This document shows positions 1 to 11,527 of a stretch of DNA of 64,000 nucleotides, one piece after another. The first letter of the stretch is position 1. The number at the start of each line of letters is the position of its first letter. Position numbers and translations under genes: made by a program. The DNA lies in NCBI RefSeq assembly GCF_907164915.1, contig NC_061862.1, forward strand, positions 120,059,877 through 120,123,876, written 5' to 3'. Below the pieces are notes generated by a model that had not been told where the DNA came from, ran no database searches, and saw nothing but the letters and a program-made list of their open reading frames with translations. The stretch comes from Impatiens glandulifera. Taxonomy: Eukaryota > Streptophyta > Magnoliopsida > Ericales > Balsaminaceae.

Positions 1-52
1 AATGGGCCATACCCCTAGAATAGATGGTTACTCAGTATTTCCATTTCTCATC

Positions 53-61
53 TATATAAGG
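53..61 (+). promoter_or_regulatory. TATA box of the accessory gene
   Basis: TATATAAGG lies 127 bp before the ATG at 180. The same box lies 123 and about 126 bp before the related A genes at 30240 (+) and 48060 (-), so the position is conserved across diverged elements. Confidence 0.55.
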
Positions 62-179
62 ACATTCCTGCATGATTTTGAAAACTTTCAATCTCTCGAA
101 ATTCCTAAGAACCCTAGTTTTCCTGCATTTCTCTCACTAAAACTCTTTGAGATATTGTATCGATTCATATTCTCTCAAA

Positions 180-3100
180 ATGGTGAAGAAAATCACGTTC
201 GGTCACTGTACTTTACAGGTGGACTTTCCATCGGTGTACTCCTTCGATCAGCCGGAGGTAGTGAAGATGTTCCAAACCCTAGAATATTATGGGTTGAGGA
301 AGTATCTAGGCGGACCGTTCATCTTCTATGAAGATGAAGTTCGCGAGTTTTTCAAAACGGCGGTTATGGTGGATGATTCCATCGTAGCAACCGACAATGG
401 AAAGGAGATCTCTTTTGACGAAGCAGTGTACGCGGAGTTCTTCGAACTTCCAACGGAGGGTCATCTATTCGATTTGGTACTCTCTTCTGAGGTCATGGAG
501 GAAATGAAGACATCCTTCTCAACTGATGGTTCCAAATTCCATGTCAATGGATATAAGAAGGTATTCAAGCCTCATTTTATTCTCCTAAACGACGTTGTGG
601 CGAAGGCGCTGTAAGGGAAGTCTGGCTCGTTCAACCTCTATAGTCAAGACCGTTTTGACTACATGTGCGCTATCTCTAATGGAATCCAAGTGAACTGGGG
701 TCATACCCTATTCCAGAATCTGTGTTACTCCATCTGCCAGAGTAACAAGGAAAGCATCACTTATGCCGCTCAACTGAGCCATATGTTGAAATTTCTGGGG
801 GTTCCTATCGGTGAACCAGCGCAAATTAACTCTGCAAGAGTTTTTACCGCTTCTACGGTTGCCAGCACTCTGATCAGAGTGAAGAACAACCTAGAGTCTG
901 CTTCTGGAGCCTCTAGTTTACAGACTGGTGGAAGGCCTTCCACCCGATCAAAGCCATATGCTTCTGTTGTGTCAACAGGGGTAAAGAGAACTAGAACCGT
1001 GAATGAATCAGGGGCCAGTTCCTCCAGCATGAAGAGTCCAAGTCAGAAGGACACGAAATCTGTCGATTCAAGGGTGAAGCAAGGTCCAGGCGTACTTGCT
1101 GGAACCCCGATGATATCTTTATCCACTCCCTCAACTTTTCCTGAGAAAACCTTCGAGGTTTTGTGCCTCAAAGGAGAAGAAGACAAAGGCGCCCCGCGCG
1201 TCTAAATCTGCTAAGGTAACGTCTTCTAAGTCTTTGGCTGCTGTGCCAAAATTTGTTTTTCCCGAAGTGGAACAAGCCGAATTTGTTTTCTCTCCCTTGA
1301 GAGACTGGTGGAAAGCCTTCCACCCGATCAAAGCCATATGCTTTTGTTGTGTCAACAGGGGCAAAGAGAACTAGAACCGTGAATGAATCAGGGGCCAGTT
1401 CCTCCAGCATGAAGAGTCCAAGTCAGAAGGACACGAAATCTGTCGATTCAAGGGTGAAGGAAGGTCCAGGCGTACTTGCTGGAACCCCGATGACATCTTT
1501 ATTCACTCCCTCAACTTTTCCTGAGAAAACCTTCGAGGTCTTGTGCCTCAAAGGAGAAGAAGACAAAGGCGCCCCGCGCGTCTAAATCTGCTAAGGTAAC
1601 GTCTTCTAAGTCTTTGGCTGCTGTGCCAAAATTTGTTGTTCCCGAAGTGGAACAAGCCGAATTTGTTTTCTCTCCCTTGAGAGAATCTACTGAAGGGACT
1701 GCTGTTGAGTCAGCCAATCCAATTGTTGAATCTATTAACAGGGCAGAATCCCCTGTTACTCAATCTGATTAGGTAGCCACCGGTGCTACAGAGTCGTCCA
1801 TACCAGAACAAGGTGTTGTTCCTACCCTTGCTGCTGGTGAATCCATCATTCCTGCTCCCAAGGATTCCTTGGTGGTTGGAAAAATTGTTTGTAGAGAGCT
1901 TCCTGTTGAGCTATGTCTGAGACCTCAATTGGCCTTCGAACTGTTGCGGGCCAGGAAAGGGGCACGAGGAATCGTTATTGGTGAACCAAGACCTGTTCCA
2001 AAACCTGTAGAGGTTGTTGGAAAAGGTAAGTCTATTGCTCTTCAAGCCCCTGAGAATGTGTCTGAATCAAGAGGAATCGTTGATCTCATTTTGGATCAAG
2101 TAAAGGTTCTTTCTTCTAAAAAATTAGAAATCTATGATTCCTAGCGTACTGAGAGGCAGTCCTCTAGCTATAATGACTCTCTGTCCAATGCTGCCATAAC
2201 GAAAGAATGGAAGAAGAGAGTGGCACACGAGAAGAAGGTCCTGAAGTGGGCAAGAACATCAGATGTGGCTAAAGCTTTGAACAAAAGAGAGTTGGTGGAA
2301 GCTTGCATTCTTGGGAAAACTCTGTTCCCAATTTATGAAGCCAGAAAAGCAAACTTCAACCCTGACGCAAGAGGAGCTGTTGTTGAAGCCAAAGTGCTGA
2401 AGAAGTTGAATGATATCATGGAAGGCTATGTCTTTGCCGCATCCAGATATATTCATGGCGCCGATTGCTCTGGCGCAGAACCGCTCAACAAAGAAGAGGT
2501 CATGGATATTCCAAATGCCGATGAATCAGATGTTGCTCTCCTGATCGAATTTGGGACCCTGTCTGCCAAAGAGAGACGCATTCAAGATCACCCTGTTCAA
2601 GAGCTTCCCAATGAAGATGAAGCAATAGTGAATGTTCAAGAGCCTGAACAAGCTCTTGTAACAAATGTTGAAGAAGTAATCGTGGAATGTGTAGTTGAGG
2701 AGGCTTCGAAAGCTCCTTCTGAAGAAGATGTGATTATAACCCCTGTTGTGAGAATAGAGGGTGTTCAAGAAAAACTGGCCGAGGCAACTCAGCCAGAGAC
2801 TGCAAGAACTGAGGGGGAACCCTCTAAAGAAAAAGGTGATGAAGAAGAAGGTTCCTCGTCTGAGGAGGAACAGGATGAACAACCCAAATTTGTTAAGACC
2901 TACTTATTTCCCAAAGGTGTTGTGGGAAGTGTTCGCGAAAATATAACCACTCCCCGTCACTATTCTGGAAGCTTGCTCGAAAGATTTGAAAAATCCCAAA
3001 GAGAAGTTGACGAGGAAGAGGGACAAGAGAAAGCTGCTAAGGATGCTGAAGTTCATCAGCCTGAGCAATCCTTACAGGTTCATACAAACTTTGAGCCTAT

Positions 3101-3905
3101 TCAAAGTATGGCTGTAGAATCCGATGAAGTGTCTTCTCACGAAGGCCCATCCGCTAGAGGAAATGAATTGTTAAGATCTATGAAGTCTATGCTCTCCTCT
3201 ATGCAGAAGACTATGTGTCAGTCAATGATCTCCAGGGAAGAGGAAAGAGCAAATTTAAGTAACATGTTAAAAATCCTAACTGAGCTGGATAAGACCCTAA
3301 AGATGAACACTTATGAGACTCATGTCTCAAATGTTAAGTTTTCAAAATTTCAATAGAAAAGCTTCAACCACCACACTGAACTATTTGACATTGAGAGGCA
3401 CATCAATGACGAACGCCACAAGGAAACCTTAGATGAATTCGCGTTGGTGAAGAATCAGCTGGTAGAAAAGCAGGGTTGCATGAACCGAAACGACAATGAA
3501 CGACAAGCTTTTGCCGAGAACCTTGCCAGGAAATTTCAAGCTAAGGAAGATGCCTTAGGTAATGATGAAAGTGCTCAACCTCGACCAATTCAAGGGGAGT
3601 CTAGCAGGAGGAACGATGACGTAGCAACCGGGACAAGATCCAGGCAGGCCCTCTATTCTGATGACAATCCTAGGCCAACAAAGAGAAGCGGTGGTCGAAG
3701 TGGTTCTGAGCGCGGTGGAAGAAATGGTGGCGGCGGAAGTAGGTTGTCCAATATTGATCAAGGTGGACGTGGAAGCGTTGCTGAGCGTGGAGGAAGATCA
3801 AATGCAGGAGGTAGTGGCGGTCGCGGCTATCCTCACTTCATGAACATGCTTCCTGGGCAAGAAATGAGTCCAACCGATCCTCGAGTAAAAAAGGAAGAAG
3901 GATGA
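180..3905 (+). pseudogene. Accessory (env-position) gene, A-type, broken
   Basis: Function unknown. The ATG at 180 opens a frame that runs to 3905 if stops at 612, 2142 and 3354 and a +1 shift are ignored. The N-terminal 220 residues match the A proteins of elements 1 and 2: a QVDF start, GLRKYLGGPF, a REFF segment, then FELPTEG. A second block has VNWG and the leucine-rich LGVPIG. The middle is Ser/Thr/Lys-rich and then strongly acidic. The C-terminus (about 3680-3840) is Gly/Arg-rich with several RGG units, suggesting RNA binding (inference). No membrane span or signal peptide is seen. A 380-bp tandem duplication at 923-1682 breaks the frame again. The general pattern (a short conserved strand, then L-x-LPTEG) recalls domains listed as putative plant transposon proteins; I cannot confirm membership. 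Confidence 0.65.
923..1682 (+). repeat. 380-bp out-of-frame tandem duplication
   Basis: Positions 923-1302 and 1303-1682 are near-identical direct copies joined at GACTGGTGG. Because 380 is not a multiple of three, the duplication shifts the reading frame of the accessory gene. Both copies carry the same frameshift before the GCGCGTCTAA stop, so the frameshift came first and the duplication happened in an already dead gene. Confidence 0.9.
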
Positions 3906-4068
3906 TTTCTCTTCTTTTACTCTGCTTAACTTTACTGAACATGGTTTTTGATAAGTTTTTCGAATACTGGCTCTTTTGAATGGTTGGTGTAAGTGAACAA
4001 GTTGTTTGTTTATTCATTGGATGAATACATGTTGTGTTATATGTATGCAGGTTTGCAATTTCTTCATC

Positions 4069-4082
4069 AAAAAGGGGGAAAT
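4069..4082 (+). promoter_or_regulatory. Polypurine tract
   Basis: AAAAAGGGGGAAAT directly precedes the LTR start TGTTGGG at 4083, the expected plus-strand primer position. Confidence 0.8.
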
Positions 4083-4209
4083 TGTTGGGTCAAATTATTT
4101 TGACTAAGTGTTGAAATAATTTATGAGTTTTGATACAGGTGTATTAAGATAACATTTCTTCAAACTTGGATCTAATGAGGGTCATTAGACCTATTTTGAT
4201 CTCCATTCG

Positions 4210-5260
4210 TATTAAGTTAGACGCAAGTCTAACTGAAATTAGACGCTCAGTCTAACTCAACGGAGTTAGACTTGTAAGTCTAATAGACGTGTAAAGAATT
4301 GGACGGGTAGTCTAATGAATACACGGAATTAGACGTAAGTCTAATAGAATTAGACGTACAGTCTAACTCATCGGAGTTAGACGTGTAAGTCTAATAGACG
4401 TGTAAAGAATTAGACGGGTAGTCTAATGAATACACGAAATTAGACGTAAGTCTAATAGAATTAGACGTACAGTCTAACTCATCGGAGTTAGACGTGTAAG
4501 TCTAATAGATGTGTAAAGAATTAGACGGGTAGTTTAATGAATACACGGAATTAGACGTAAGTCTAATAGAATTAGACGTACAGTCTAACTCATCGGAGTT
4601 AGACGTGTAAGTCTAATAGACATGTAAAGAATTAGACGGGTAGTCTAATGAATACACATAATTAGACGTAAGTCTAATAGAATTAGACGTGGTAGTCTAA
4701 CTCAGTGGAGTTAGACATACCGGTCTAATGGTTATTATAATTAGACGGGTTGTCTAATTAATTGAAAGTTAGACTTGAGTCTAACTCCTTCAGATAAGTC
4801 TGAGGTAGAACCGGAATTAGATGTGATAGTCTAACTTAGTGGAGTTAGACATACCGGTCTAATGGTTATTATAATTAGACGGGTTGTCTAATTAATTGAA
4901 AGTTAGACGTGAGTCTAAGTCCTTCAGATTAGTCTGAGGTAGAACCAGAATTAGACGTGGTAGTCTAACTCAGTGGAGTTAGACGTACCAGTCTAATGGT
5001 TACGTAATAATTATACGGGTTGTCTAGTTAATTGAAAGTTAGACGTGGCTCTAACTCCTTCAGATAAGTCTGAGGTAGAACCGGAATTAGACGTGGTAGT
5101 CTAACTCAGTGGAGTTAGACGTACCCGTCTAATGGTTATTGATATTAGATGCGAGTCTAATTATATTAGACCAGGCGGTGTAATAGACGTTTTTCATTAA
5201 AAGGAGTTGACTTATTTCATTAGACTGATCTGTCTAACTGAAATACGTCTAATCCTCTGT
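4210..5260. repeat. TTAGAC/GTCTAA inverted-hexamer array in LTR
   Basis: Dozens of TTAGAC and its complement GTCTAA alternate about every 10-25 bp, so many neighbouring pairs can form short stems. A 111-bp higher-order unit starting at CGGAGTTAGAC recurs at about 4258, 4369, 4480 and 4591. From about 4700 a different unit of roughly 125-145 bp takes over. Confidence 0.9.
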
Positions 5261-5762
5261 TCAAGCAGTATGCTTGAATCTAACATTTCTCCTACCCACG
5301 TGGTATAGCTGTACCCTACTTTTTCTTCACTCTCTTGTGAAGATTAGTACAACAGCTATACAATGGAGGCCACGATCCTTGTGCTCAGATCCTGCTGTGT
5401 ACAATGGAGGCTTTCCAATGGAAGAGCGCACGTATCATTCTTGAAGATTCGACCGTTAGCTCCTGATCAGTATTTAACCAATCCTTAGAGCAACGGACGA
5501 AGCAAGAGCAACCTAGCTAATTTCCGAACGACCAAGCATTCTGATTTTGAAGAGAGAGACTACTCAATCATCTTGCTTACTGAACCCATTCTTGAAGCTT
5601 CTTTCTGATTGTGATGTGTGTAAATCGAGAGAGAGAGCTAGAATCAAAACACCATTAGCTAAGTGATATTCTTCATTTTCTTGTAATTGAACCGAAAGTG
5701 TTCTGTTCAATATTGAGCTAAGTGTGTGTGTAAACTGTATTTGATTCTCATCATATAGAAGA

Positions 5763-5800
5763 AGGGGTGACGTAGGAGAGTTTCTCCGAACATCCATAAA
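5763..5800 (+). promoter_or_regulatory. Conserved LTR block with small hairpin
   Basis: GGGGTGACGT, then GGAGA-GTT-TCTCC, then GAACATCCATAAA. The same block is at 21667 and 34021 (+) and on the minus strand near 11765, 20600, 38091, 44180 and 56336, in LTRs that otherwise differ strongly. It holds a TGACGT core of the bZIP/CRE type and a potential stem-loop. Confidence 0.6.
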
Positions 5801-6609
5801 CAAACTGTTGTGTTCTTCATTTTCTGTCATCTTTTTATATTTCATCTTGTGCTTCAAACCCAAGTAAACAATTCCGCCTTGAATCTGTTTCAAGTGTTTA
5901 TACAAGTTTGCGTAGAATAGAAAGCGAATTAAATCCCTAACAAGATTTCTTTCAAACCGTTTTTCATAAGCCTTCATCCTTAGCCAGACCCCCGTCTCTA
6001 TCGATAAAGCCAATCCTATCAAAAAGATAAAATGTATTTATATAAAATTAATGATTAAAAATAATATATATATATAAAAGGTAAATACATTTAATATATA
6101 TATATATATAAATTATTGATATATATATATATATATTTTATATGATTCGCTAATCCAATCACCAGAAAGAACGAAGATAAGAAGAAAAATAAAAAAGAAA
6201 ATAATACTCCCAAGTCCCAACTGACCTAGATAGCATAGAGTGAAGCAGATGCTCCCTTCTTTCCAATATATTCTAGAAATATACAAAGTTACAAAAAAAT
6301 AGGTGAACAACTCATGGTTGAATGCCCACAAGACATATGACCATTAAAAACTTAAGTTGAATCAATTGAAAGTGTGAATAGGTATATTAAAAATTATTTG
6401 TGATCTCTCTTTCTGCTTTTCATAGTAAAAATGTGTCCTTGTGATGATAGAGAGATGATTGAGCAAGGTATGATCATGCCCAACAACATCACGCCACCCA
6501 TATATATATATATATATATATTTATAATTAATGAAAGAGAAAATAATTAGAAAAGAAAAAAATTTAAGATAAAATATATTTATACTCAAGAATGCATATT
6601 TAAAATCTA

Positions 6610-6700
6610 AATTTGCATATTTTGGGATTCGAACCCTAGTATTTAAGCATGAAATGTGAACACTTCGAGTGCTAAACCACTTAAAATTGTTAAAATAATT

Positions 6701-6715
<15 letters not shown>
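6610..6715 (-). mobile_element. tRNA-derived SINE relic
   Basis: On the minus strand a B-box-like GGGTTCGAATCCC lies about 40 bp downstream of an A-box-like TAAGTGGTTTAGC, the spacing of a tRNA-type internal promoter. A related copy lies at 9525-9615. Ends and target duplications are not resolved. Confidence 0.4.
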
Positions 6716-6747
<32 letters not shown>

Positions 6748-6819
6748 GAGATAAAATAATTATTAGGAAAAAGAATTGATAAAGTGGATTATTGTGGTTC
6801 CTTGTTGCCTTTAAACATC

Positions 6820-6920
<101 letters not shown>

Positions 6921-7419
6921 CACTAATGAATGGAAATTATAATATAAGTAAAAAAATCAAATTCACATGAAATGAAACGTGAATTATTGAGTGAAATTTG
7001 ATCAAAATATAAATTTTAAATTGTTTAATGATTTGAATATCAATTAACAAATTGAATGATTTTAATTGTCATTCTAACCTTAATGAATTTATTGCTATTA
7101 ATTTATTAGGTAACATTTCTTTTCTTAATGAAGAGAAAATGAAAGGGCAATGAAGAAGTAGTCAAAACTACTCTTTGGACCAATAATAAATGGATGATTT
7201 TATTTTTTATTATAGTTTATCGTTTCAATAATATACATCCCTATTCTCTAATACAATACACATAATCTTACATTATATCATTTTACTCCCTTCTATTTAT
7301 AATTCGAAAGATAATTCTCTCCACATTTTTCTTTTGAACCCGATGATAAGGATTCATGTACTTTTCAAGTTCATTGTGTATTGATTCTAGTGCTAAATCA
7401 CTACTAGATTCGTTGTACC

Positions 7420-8341
7420 TAGGGGTGTTCATCGGTTCGTTTTTTGGATTATTCGAATTTTCGATTCGGGTTCTTTGAATTTATTTTTTTAAAGCAAATT
7501 CAAAACCGAACCAATTTGAATAAATTCGAATTCGATTTATTTGAATTGAATGAATACGAATTCAATTCGAATTCGATCGGATATTCAGTTTAGACCTTAT
7601 ATTGAACATCACCCATAAGATAAAAAATATTAAAATAGTTTACAAAATAAGTAAGTTGTTAAAGAAATCATATCTATTTAAATTATAAAAAAAAGTATAA
7701 ATCACGCAAACTAAGGTTAGTGACACACTATCAATATTCGGCAATTGAATGATGGAAGTGAAATAGCGTTGTGGAAGACAATATATGGAGGTGGAGAGGT
7801 GTTGATGCCAGTCACTAGTAAAAATGGGGTTTTACCGAAAGATTTTTCTGACAGATATATAAATCTTTGGATATAAATATCGAAAGGAAGAAATTTGTCG
7901 TCAATGACAACACTAGTGGTGATATTACTAGTGAAATAGCTAAATCTGTGAATAATTTATATATTCTTAAAGTTAGAGATGATGTGTGAAACTAGAAGGA
8001 CCACAAAGGCCAGGAAGGTGGACGACTACAAAATGGGAAATGAATGAGATATTATAGATTTATTGAATTATTGAGTTGGATATTATATAATGTAGGAGGC
8101 CCATAATAATTTAATATATAATATGTAATAAATTATATAATGTATAATAAAAATAAATAATAATTGATTTCGTTTTTCAATTTGGTTTTCGAATTGAAAC
8201 CTAAACTCGAAAACCAAACTGTAAAACGTATTTTAATTCGAATCGGTTTAAATTCGATTCGAAAACTGAAAATGTAATTCGAATTTGTTGAATATGAATT
8301 CGATCGGATATTTGGTTTAGACCAAATATTGAACACCCCTA
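7420..8341. mobile_element. hAT-type non-autonomous DNA transposon (MITE)
   Basis: The 922-bp element starts TAGGGGTGTTCA and ends TGAACACCCCTA, perfect 12-bp terminal inverted repeats. It is flanked by the 8-bp direct repeat GTTGTACC (7412-7419 and 8342-8349). An 8-bp duplication with this terminus is typical of hAT elements. Subterminal regions are rich in TTCGAATTCGAT-like short repeats in both orientations. No transposase frame is present, so it would depend on an enzyme supplied elsewhere. Confidence 0.9.
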
Positions 8342-8349
8342 GTTGTACC

Positions 8350-8981
8350 ATGAGAGACTACCATATGCGATAACCTCCAATACAAGAGAAGACGATTGAA
8401 CTATTTTAAGGGAAATGTGTCTAACAAATTTTTCAAATCAATCATCAAATACAGTGATTTTGTTTTTTTTATACATTTTATTTATTTGTAACATTGTATT
8501 TTTTTTATATATATTTATGTAATTTAAAGATAATATAGCTAACATTCATTTATTTATTTATATTTTATAAATTCAAATCTCTAACAAATCTACCAAATTC
8601 AAACATATTTTGTCATTTTGAACCAGATAAAAAGAAGATTAGGATGCCTCTAGACAAAAATGAAAAACACAAATTAAATCCAAACATTCTTTTAAAATAT
8701 AACAATATTTTGAATTGGTTCTGAGCACAACAAATTAAAAATATTTAAAAACATTGAAATTATTATGCAACCAATTATTAATATATCGAGCAAATTAAAC
8801 ACATTAGCATTTAACCCGTGCATTTGTACGAGTAATGATATAGAAAAAAAGAAAAAAATATTACGTAAAAAATGTGACTTTATAATTCAATTCAATATTC
8901 TTTTAATCTAATTATTAAAAAATATGACAAAACATATATTTATCCACTCGTTTTATTTAAAATTATTTTGTTATTTTTTTT
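8350..8981. other. AT-rich spacer
   Basis: I see no gene, RNA or element boundary in this stretch. Confidence 0.6.
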
Positions 8982-9077
8982 AAGTATACCCAAAATCATA
9001 TAAATTTAAAACATTCCTTAGGTGAAAATAAGTATACCCAAAATCATATAAATTGAAAACATTCCTTAGGTGAAAAT
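8982..9077. repeat. 48-bp tandem duplication
   Basis: Two near-identical 48-bp units begin AAGTATACCC at 8982 and 9030, with one visible substitution. Confidence 0.9.
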
Positions 9078-9149
9078 AAAAGTAGTTTCGATATAACAAA
9101 TCTTTAAACAATGAATTTTTGATCAAAATACTAGTAAAATATAAAGTTT

Positions 9150-10020
9150 TACTGGGGTCCAATATTATTTATTATTATATACTTATTTGAAAAAAATAAG
9201 AGTATTAAAAAAATTCGAAAGTGCATTCTAAAACATTCGATTACAATGGTTTTGATTTTTTAATAACCAAATTCGAGGGCACTTCTTAAACATTCGATTA
9301 CATCTTTATGCATAACCCCTTAGTTTATTTATCACCAATGTTTGTGTTTCTCAAGCCAACATTCCCGCCATGGACAAACCCTTAGGTTTTCTCACAAATG
9401 TTTGCGTTACTGAAGGCGACATTCCCTCAATGGACAAACCTTTAGATTTTCTCAAGCCAACATTCTCACTTCCACTTCATCTACCAATGTTCGCGCACTC
9501 ACATATAATAATTACTTCATTTAGAGGAATTTGAACCCTAGTCCTTAATATGAAATGTTAACACTTTAACCTCTAGACCACTTATGATTGTTGAAATATT
9601 TTTATAATTTTGTGCATGTATATATATTTTATAAGTTAGATTTTGAATAATTATATAAATTATCTACTGGGATCTAATATTACCTATTATTATATACTAA
9701 TTTGAAAAAATAAAAATATTAAAAAAATTAACTAACCAATTAATTTAGGTTTTTATATCTATAATGATTTTGATGAATTAATAACCAAATTTGAGGGTGC
9801 ATTCTTAAACATTTGATAACACCTTTGGGCATATCCTTAGGTTTTATCACCAATATTTGTGTTACTCAAGCCAACATTCCCTCCATGGATGAACCCTTAG
9901 GTATTCTCACCTATGTTTGTGTTACTCAAACCGATATTTCCTCCATGCACAAACTTTTAGGTTTTGTCACCAATATTTGCCTTACTCAAGTCAACATTCC
10001 ATCCATGGACAAACCTTAGA
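9150..10020. repeat. Degenerate duplicated block with short repeats
   Basis: A block beginning near 9155 (GGGGTCCAATATTA) is repeated near 9668 (GGGATCTAATATTA). Both run into diverged units of roughly 60-80 bp containing CCAACATTCCC and CATGGACAAACC. A SINE-like relic separates the blocks. The short frames reported through it are repeat artefacts. Confidence 0.6.
9525..9615 (-). mobile_element. tRNA-derived SINE relic
   Basis: On the minus strand AGGGTTCAAATTCC (degenerate B box) and AAGTGGTCTAGAGG (A-box-like) match the relic at 6610-6715, followed by AT-rich tail sequence. Confidence 0.4.
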
Positions 10021-10029
10021 TTTTCTCAA

Positions 10030-11347
10030 TATAATGAATGTTCGAAACATACATATAGCATTTTTAATTTTATTTTTAACCGTTTTAAGTTTATGGGAGG
10101 GTTAACCCACAATCCAACTCAAGTATCCATTTAATCTCACATATATATCCAAATTAACGAAAGCTCTCCACCCAGCAATCCGGATACTTTTGAAATTAAG
10201 CATCATTATATATATATATATTAGTTAGTTAAAAAGTTGAACATATATTGTTAAAATTTCCCACGTTCATCAAATTTGGTGTTAAATTTAAAATATAAAG
10301 TCTTATTAGTTTAGTTGGTTAAAGGGTTGTACTTGTTTTGTTAGGTTTCAAGTTCGAAACATACATATAAAACTTTTAATTTTATTTTTAACTGTTTTAA
10401 GTTTATGGACGGGTCAACCCACAATCCGACCCAAATATTCATTTACTCTCATATATATCCAAATTAACCACAACACTCGACCCGACAATCCGAACACTTT
10501 TGAAGTTAAATATCATTATACTATATATAACCAATTTAAGTTTATGGGCGGGTCAAACCACAATCCAAACCAAATATCCATTTATTCTCACATATATATC
10601 CAAATTAACCACAACTCTAAACTCAGAATCCAGACACTTTTGAAATTAACCATCATTATATATATATATATAGATTACTTAGTTAAAAAGTTTAACTTAT
10701 ATTATTAAAATATCCCGCGTTCATAAAGTTGGTATTAAATTTAAAATATAAAGTCATATTAGCCTAGTTGGTTAAAGGGTTGTACTTGTTTTGTCAAGTT
10801 GTAAGTTCGAGACATACATATAATATTTTTAATTTTATTTTTAATCATTTTAAGTTTATGGGCGGGTCAACCCACAATCTGACCCAAATATCTATTTACT
10901 CTCACATATATATCAAAACTAACCACATCTCTTACTTGGCAATTCGAAATTAAGCATCATTGTATATATATATATATATATATATAAATTAGTTAGTTAA
11001 AAAGTTAAAATCATATTGCTAAAATGTTTTACGTTCATCAAATTTGGTGTTGAATTTAAAATATAAAGTCTTATTATTCTAGTTGATTAATGGGTTGTAC
11101 TTGTTTTGTTAGGTTACAAGTTCAAATATACATATAACATTTTTAATTATATTTTTAACCGTTTAATTTTATGTGAGGGTCAACCCATAATCTAACTCAA
11201 ACATCCATTTACTCTCACATATATATCTCAATTAACTACAGCTCTCGACCCGGCAATCCGAACATTTTTGAAATTAAGCATAATTATATATAATCATTTT
11301 AAGTTTATGGGCGGGTCAACCCACAATCTGACCCAAATATCTATTTA

Positions 11348-11397
<50 letters not shown>

Positions 11398-11447
11398 AAT
11401 TAATCACAACTCTCGACCCAACAATCAGACACTTTTGAAATTGAGCA

Positions 11448-11520
<73 letters not shown>
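10030..11520 (+). repeat. Tandem array of ~310-bp tRNA-like repeat units
   Basis: Diverged units each contain a tRNA-like segment: an A-box-like TTTAGTTGGTTAAAGGG, about 30 bp later CAAGTTCGAAAC (B-box-like), then ATTTTATTTTTAACCG, GGGCGGGTCAACCCACAATC, CTCACATATATATCC and a (TA)n tail. tRNA-like segments lie near 10303, 10757, 11073 and, past a solo LTR, 13016. Extra partial units begin near 10530 and 11290. It may be a tandemly amplified SINE or a satellite derived from one. Confidence 0.5.
11452..11519. repeat. (AT)n microsatellite
   Basis: About 68 bp of AT dinucleotides immediately left of the solo LTR. Confidence 0.95.
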
Positions 11521-11523
<3 letters not shown>

Positions 11524-11527
11524 TCAG

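Larger units (their letters stand above)
1..6021 (+). mobile_element. SIRE-like Ty1/copia retrotransposon, 3' portion only
   Basis: The 3' end of an LTR retrotransposon whose gag-pol and 5' LTR lie before the window. In order it shows a TATA box, a broken accessory gene, a purine-rich tract and an LTR that begins TGTTGGG and ends CCTATCA. Assignment to the SIRE/Maximus type rests on the accessory gene between the missing pol and the 3' LTR and on LTR similarity to the element at 20378-42976, whose gag is SIRE-like. No reverse transcriptase is visible here, so the clade is inferred. The target duplication cannot be checked because the left end is missing. Confidence 0.75.
4083..6021 (+). repeat. 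3' LTR of the left SIRE-like element
   Basis: 1939 bp, beginning TGTTGGGTC and ending CCTATCA. The first two thirds are TTAGAC/GTCTAA repeats. The last part carries the conserved block GGGGTGACGTAGGAG...CATCCATAAA (5763-5800) shared by all SIRE-like LTRs here. The final 100 bp match, in reverse, the LTR ends at 20378 and 37869. Confidence 0.85.

Noticed and set aside
5564..6022. 152-codon minus-strand frame in the left LTR
   Set aside because: It lies in the U5 part of an LTR, covers the conserved nucleotide block and matches no protein; similar LTRs do not keep it open.
9813..10105. Small protein-coding frames in 9813-10105
   Set aside because: They are translations of a degenerate short tandem repeat; the similar residues repeat because the DNA does.
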